Made by a program: the position numbers and the translations under genes. The notes beneath the pieces were generated by a model, which was not told the DNA's origin, did no database searches, and saw only the letters and a program-made list of their open reading frames with translations. Shown piece after piece: positions 18,995-20,500 of a DNA stretch of 20,500 nt (position 1 is its first letter; the number at the start of each line of letters is the position of its first letter). The stretch is from Isoetes engelmannii (Eukaryota; Streptophyta; Lycopodiopsida; Isoetales; Isoetaceae), in contig JAANSK020282268.1 in the NCBI GenBank assembly GCA_011763485.2, positions 1-20,500 on the forward strand, in the 5' to 3' direction.

Positions 18995-19233
18995 TTCTAG
19001 ATGGAATGCCGTGCTTAGCTCTTGCAATATGCATGGCAGTGTGCTCTTGCAATATGCATGATCGTGTTCAGGTAAACAGGCGGTGCTTCGAGGAGATTGT
19101 TTATTACGAGAACCACGCAACTGTAGAATATATGCTCATGTCAAATATATCTGCATGTGCTAGAAAAGATGTCTATAACGAGGTCTCAAGAGCCACCTTG
19201 CAAAGCAGGTTTTCTCTGTTCCTACATTGTTAG
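18995..19233 (+). pseudogene. PPR E1/E2-motif remnant
   Basis: The frame holds LALAICMAVCSCNMHDRVQV, NRRCFEEIVYYENH and then ATVEYMLMSNISACARKDVY. This follows the layout of the E1 and E2 motifs at the C-terminus of PLS-class PPR proteins, where a W-x-LL-x-AC...H...R motif is followed by Y-x-LMSNIYA and DV. The upstream S motif and downstream DYW domain are missing. An 18-bp direct repeat (GCTCTTGCAATATGCATG, at 19018 and 19043) has changed the E1 part. It is not simply the lost tail of the intact PPR gene, which already has an E1 of its own; it is more likely debris of another PPR gene. Confidence 0.5.
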
Positions 19234-19397
19234 AAGGTAGACAGGTTTCTACTTATAGATTTAAAATTCCATCTCGGCATTGTAGTAACTGAGCCACAAG
19301 AGGCATGTTTTACACTTTTGGATTCCTTGCAAACACCATGAACATGGCCAAAGCAGGCGCTATTTTTTCCATAGATATGAGTTATCTGGACTCACAA

Positions 19398-19506
19398 GAT
19401 GAAGTCACCATTATATTTAGATTGAACCCACTAGGATCACTTGCTATTCGATGAAGCCACGGTGACCATTATATTTAGATTGGACTCACTAGGACCACTT
19501 GCTATA
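19398..19506 (+). repeat. Tandem duplication of about 52-57 bp
   Basis: Two adjacent units starting GATGAAG and sharing CCATTATATTTAGATTG and CACTTGCTAT, at 19398-19449 and 19450-19506, with a few substitutions and a small indel. Confidence 0.8.
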
Positions 19507-19656
19507 GATCATTTAAAAGAAGCACACTTGTGACCATGTTTTACGCTTGCAAGCATGCCAGGAATGAAGATTTAATGCTTCTTCAGCATTTTATTTGGAA
19601 GCACACACTATATCCAGTTATTCTATATCTTATCTATCAATAGCCACCTTGGTTAT

Positions 19657-19805
19657 TATTGATGTTACTCAAGTTTTTCGTGTAAATCCAGTTATTCTAC
19701 GTCTTAATGCAGCAATCATTGAATTGGGTTATCGTTTGATGTTACTCTTAATGCACCAATGATCGAATTGGGTTATTGTTTGATGTTACTCGAGTTTTTC
19801 ATGTA
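19657..19805 (+). repeat. Tandem duplication of 43 bp with flanking partial copies
   Basis: Units starting CTTAATGCA and sharing GAATTGGGTTAT and GTTTGATGTTACTC lie at 19703-19745 and 19746-19790. A partial copy, TGATGTTACTC-AAGTTTTTC, precedes at about 19658. Confidence 0.75.
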
Positions 19806-19815
19806 TGGTATTACT

Positions 19816-19832
19816 ATGGGTTCAATTCCCAT
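19816..19832 (+). other. tRNA T-arm-like hairpin with perfect box B
   Basis: ATGGG, a 7-nt TTCAATT loop and CCCAT form exactly the 5-bp stem and 7-nt loop of a tRNA T arm, and GGTTCAATTCC at 19819-19829 matches box B. No D arm or box A is seen upstream, so this is at most a relic of a tRNA or SINE. Confidence 0.35.
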
Positions 19833-20030
19833 ATAATGACGTCACCTATATTCCTATATTTGGGCCCAATTTTTTTCAACAGATAACACAAACCATATAT
19901 AGCTCTCTTGTTTTTGGAAAGGTCTGGAAGGGGCAAAAAAAAAATATTTAGTTAACACAAACCATTACATTCAACACTTTTAAATTAATTTCCCTTTAAA
20001 ACCTTCTTTGCATATTCACGCGGGGGGTGA

Positions 20031-20206
20031 TGTAGGGCAGCGAGAGCCCGTTTTATACTCCCTAAGATAGTATAATACATGTATGAAATCAACACGATTT
20101 AGTACATTGCCTCAAACCTTTTATTGACATTGAACAATTAACATATATATAACAGTCTAACAACTATTCTAAGGCTTCTCATTAATCTCTCAACAGATTT
20201 TCTACA
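20031..20206 (+). mobile_element. Possible short solo or terminal LTR
   Basis: A 176-bp stretch starts TGTAGGGCAG and ends TTTTCTACA, giving TGTAG/CTACA inverted ends. It is preceded by a purine-rich GCGGGGGGTGA, like a polypurine tract, and contains a TATATATAA run. Short LTRs of this style occur in Copia and TRIM elements. No target duplication or clear primer site was found. Confidence 0.3.
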
Positions 20207-20263
20207 ATGGTGGATAGTGGGTAGCCGCACACATGCAAACTACCCACAAAGGAAAAATAAAGG

Positions 20264-20500
20264 CACTACAAGAGAATACCTGCTAGACGTCAGAAAAATC
20301 GTCAGACACTTCAAGGTAAGTTTGGAAGTGCATAGTGACGATTTGGATGACGAATAAACTGACGAATAGCCTGACGAATATATCCTGACGCATAGCCTGA
20401 CGATTCATCTGACGAAACATTTTCTGACGATTCATCTGACGATAGGGGTGACGTATAACATGACGAATATGTTGACTATATGTATGACGAGCACTCTGAC
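20264..20500 (+). mobile_element. Terminus of a CACTA (En/Spm) DNA transposon, running off the window
   Basis: CACTACAAGAGAA at 20264 matches the conserved terminal inverted repeat of plant CACTA elements (CACTACAAGAAA type). AGG at 20261-20263 would be the 3-bp target duplication. The following 235 bp hold a dense subterminal repeat array, the other hallmark of this superfamily. The transposase and far end lie outside the window; the element could also be a non-autonomous derivative. Confidence 0.75.
20336..20500 (+). repeat. 12-bp-period TGACGA subterminal array
   Basis: TGACG or a close variant starts at 20336, 20348, 20360, 20372, 20386, 20398, 20410, 20425, 20437, 20449, 20461, 20473, 20485 and 20497. 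Spacing is 12 bp except one of 14 and one of 15. Two inverted copies (CGTCA) lie at 20288 and 20300, again 12 bp apart. The second half of each unit is variable and AT-rich. Confidence 0.9.

Overview
The window looks like nuclear DNA of a land plant outside the flowering plants, most likely a fern (a lycophyte or bryophyte is possible). The reasons are a long intronless PLS-class pentatricopeptide repeat (PPR) gene of the style common in ferns, AT-rich and gene-poor sequence, and dense transposon debris of several classes. Only one intact protein gene is visible, the PPR gene at 3965-6109. Lineage is inferred from style, not from any search.

Layout: 1-300 holds nothing recognisable. 300-2407 is a dead, 5'-truncated LINE with reverse transcriptase and a 3' (ATTCT)n tail. 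2700-3850 holds two tRNA-derived SINE-like insertions and CTC microsatellites. 3965-6109 is the PPR gene, which stops at the end of its E1 motif and lacks E2 and DYW. 6110-7830 has no gene. 7830-7950 is a third tRNA-like SINE on the minus strand. 7996-8275 is a repeat whose sister copy lies at 17649-17964. 8434-9933 is a decayed gene of unknown function with RGG-like stretches.

The most striking object is 9934-17187. It is a Ty3-type LTR retroelement built as a giant inverted repeat: LTR, primer-binding site, small leader ORF and gag 5' part on the plus strand, then a central rearranged LTR, then the same series inverted on the minus strand. Both outer ends are LTR 5' ends, and the whole is flanked by the direct 5-bp duplication CTCTT, so it appears to have integrated as one unit. 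Removing it and one CTCTT lets the reading frame of the upstream exon run 10 more codons to a stop, so it apparently split the last coding exon of the unknown gene.

17226-19000 is mostly non-coding. 18995-19233 carries a PPR E1/E2 remnant. 19398-19800 holds short tandem duplications. 20031-20206 may be a small LTR. 20264 to the window end is the terminus of a CACTA (En/Spm) DNA transposon with a striking 12-bp-period TGACGA array.

The parts do not form an operon-like system. The picture is a heterochromatin-like region in which repeated insertions and short duplications have broken older genes. The inverted LTR element could, if transcribed through, make double-stranded RNA against its own family.
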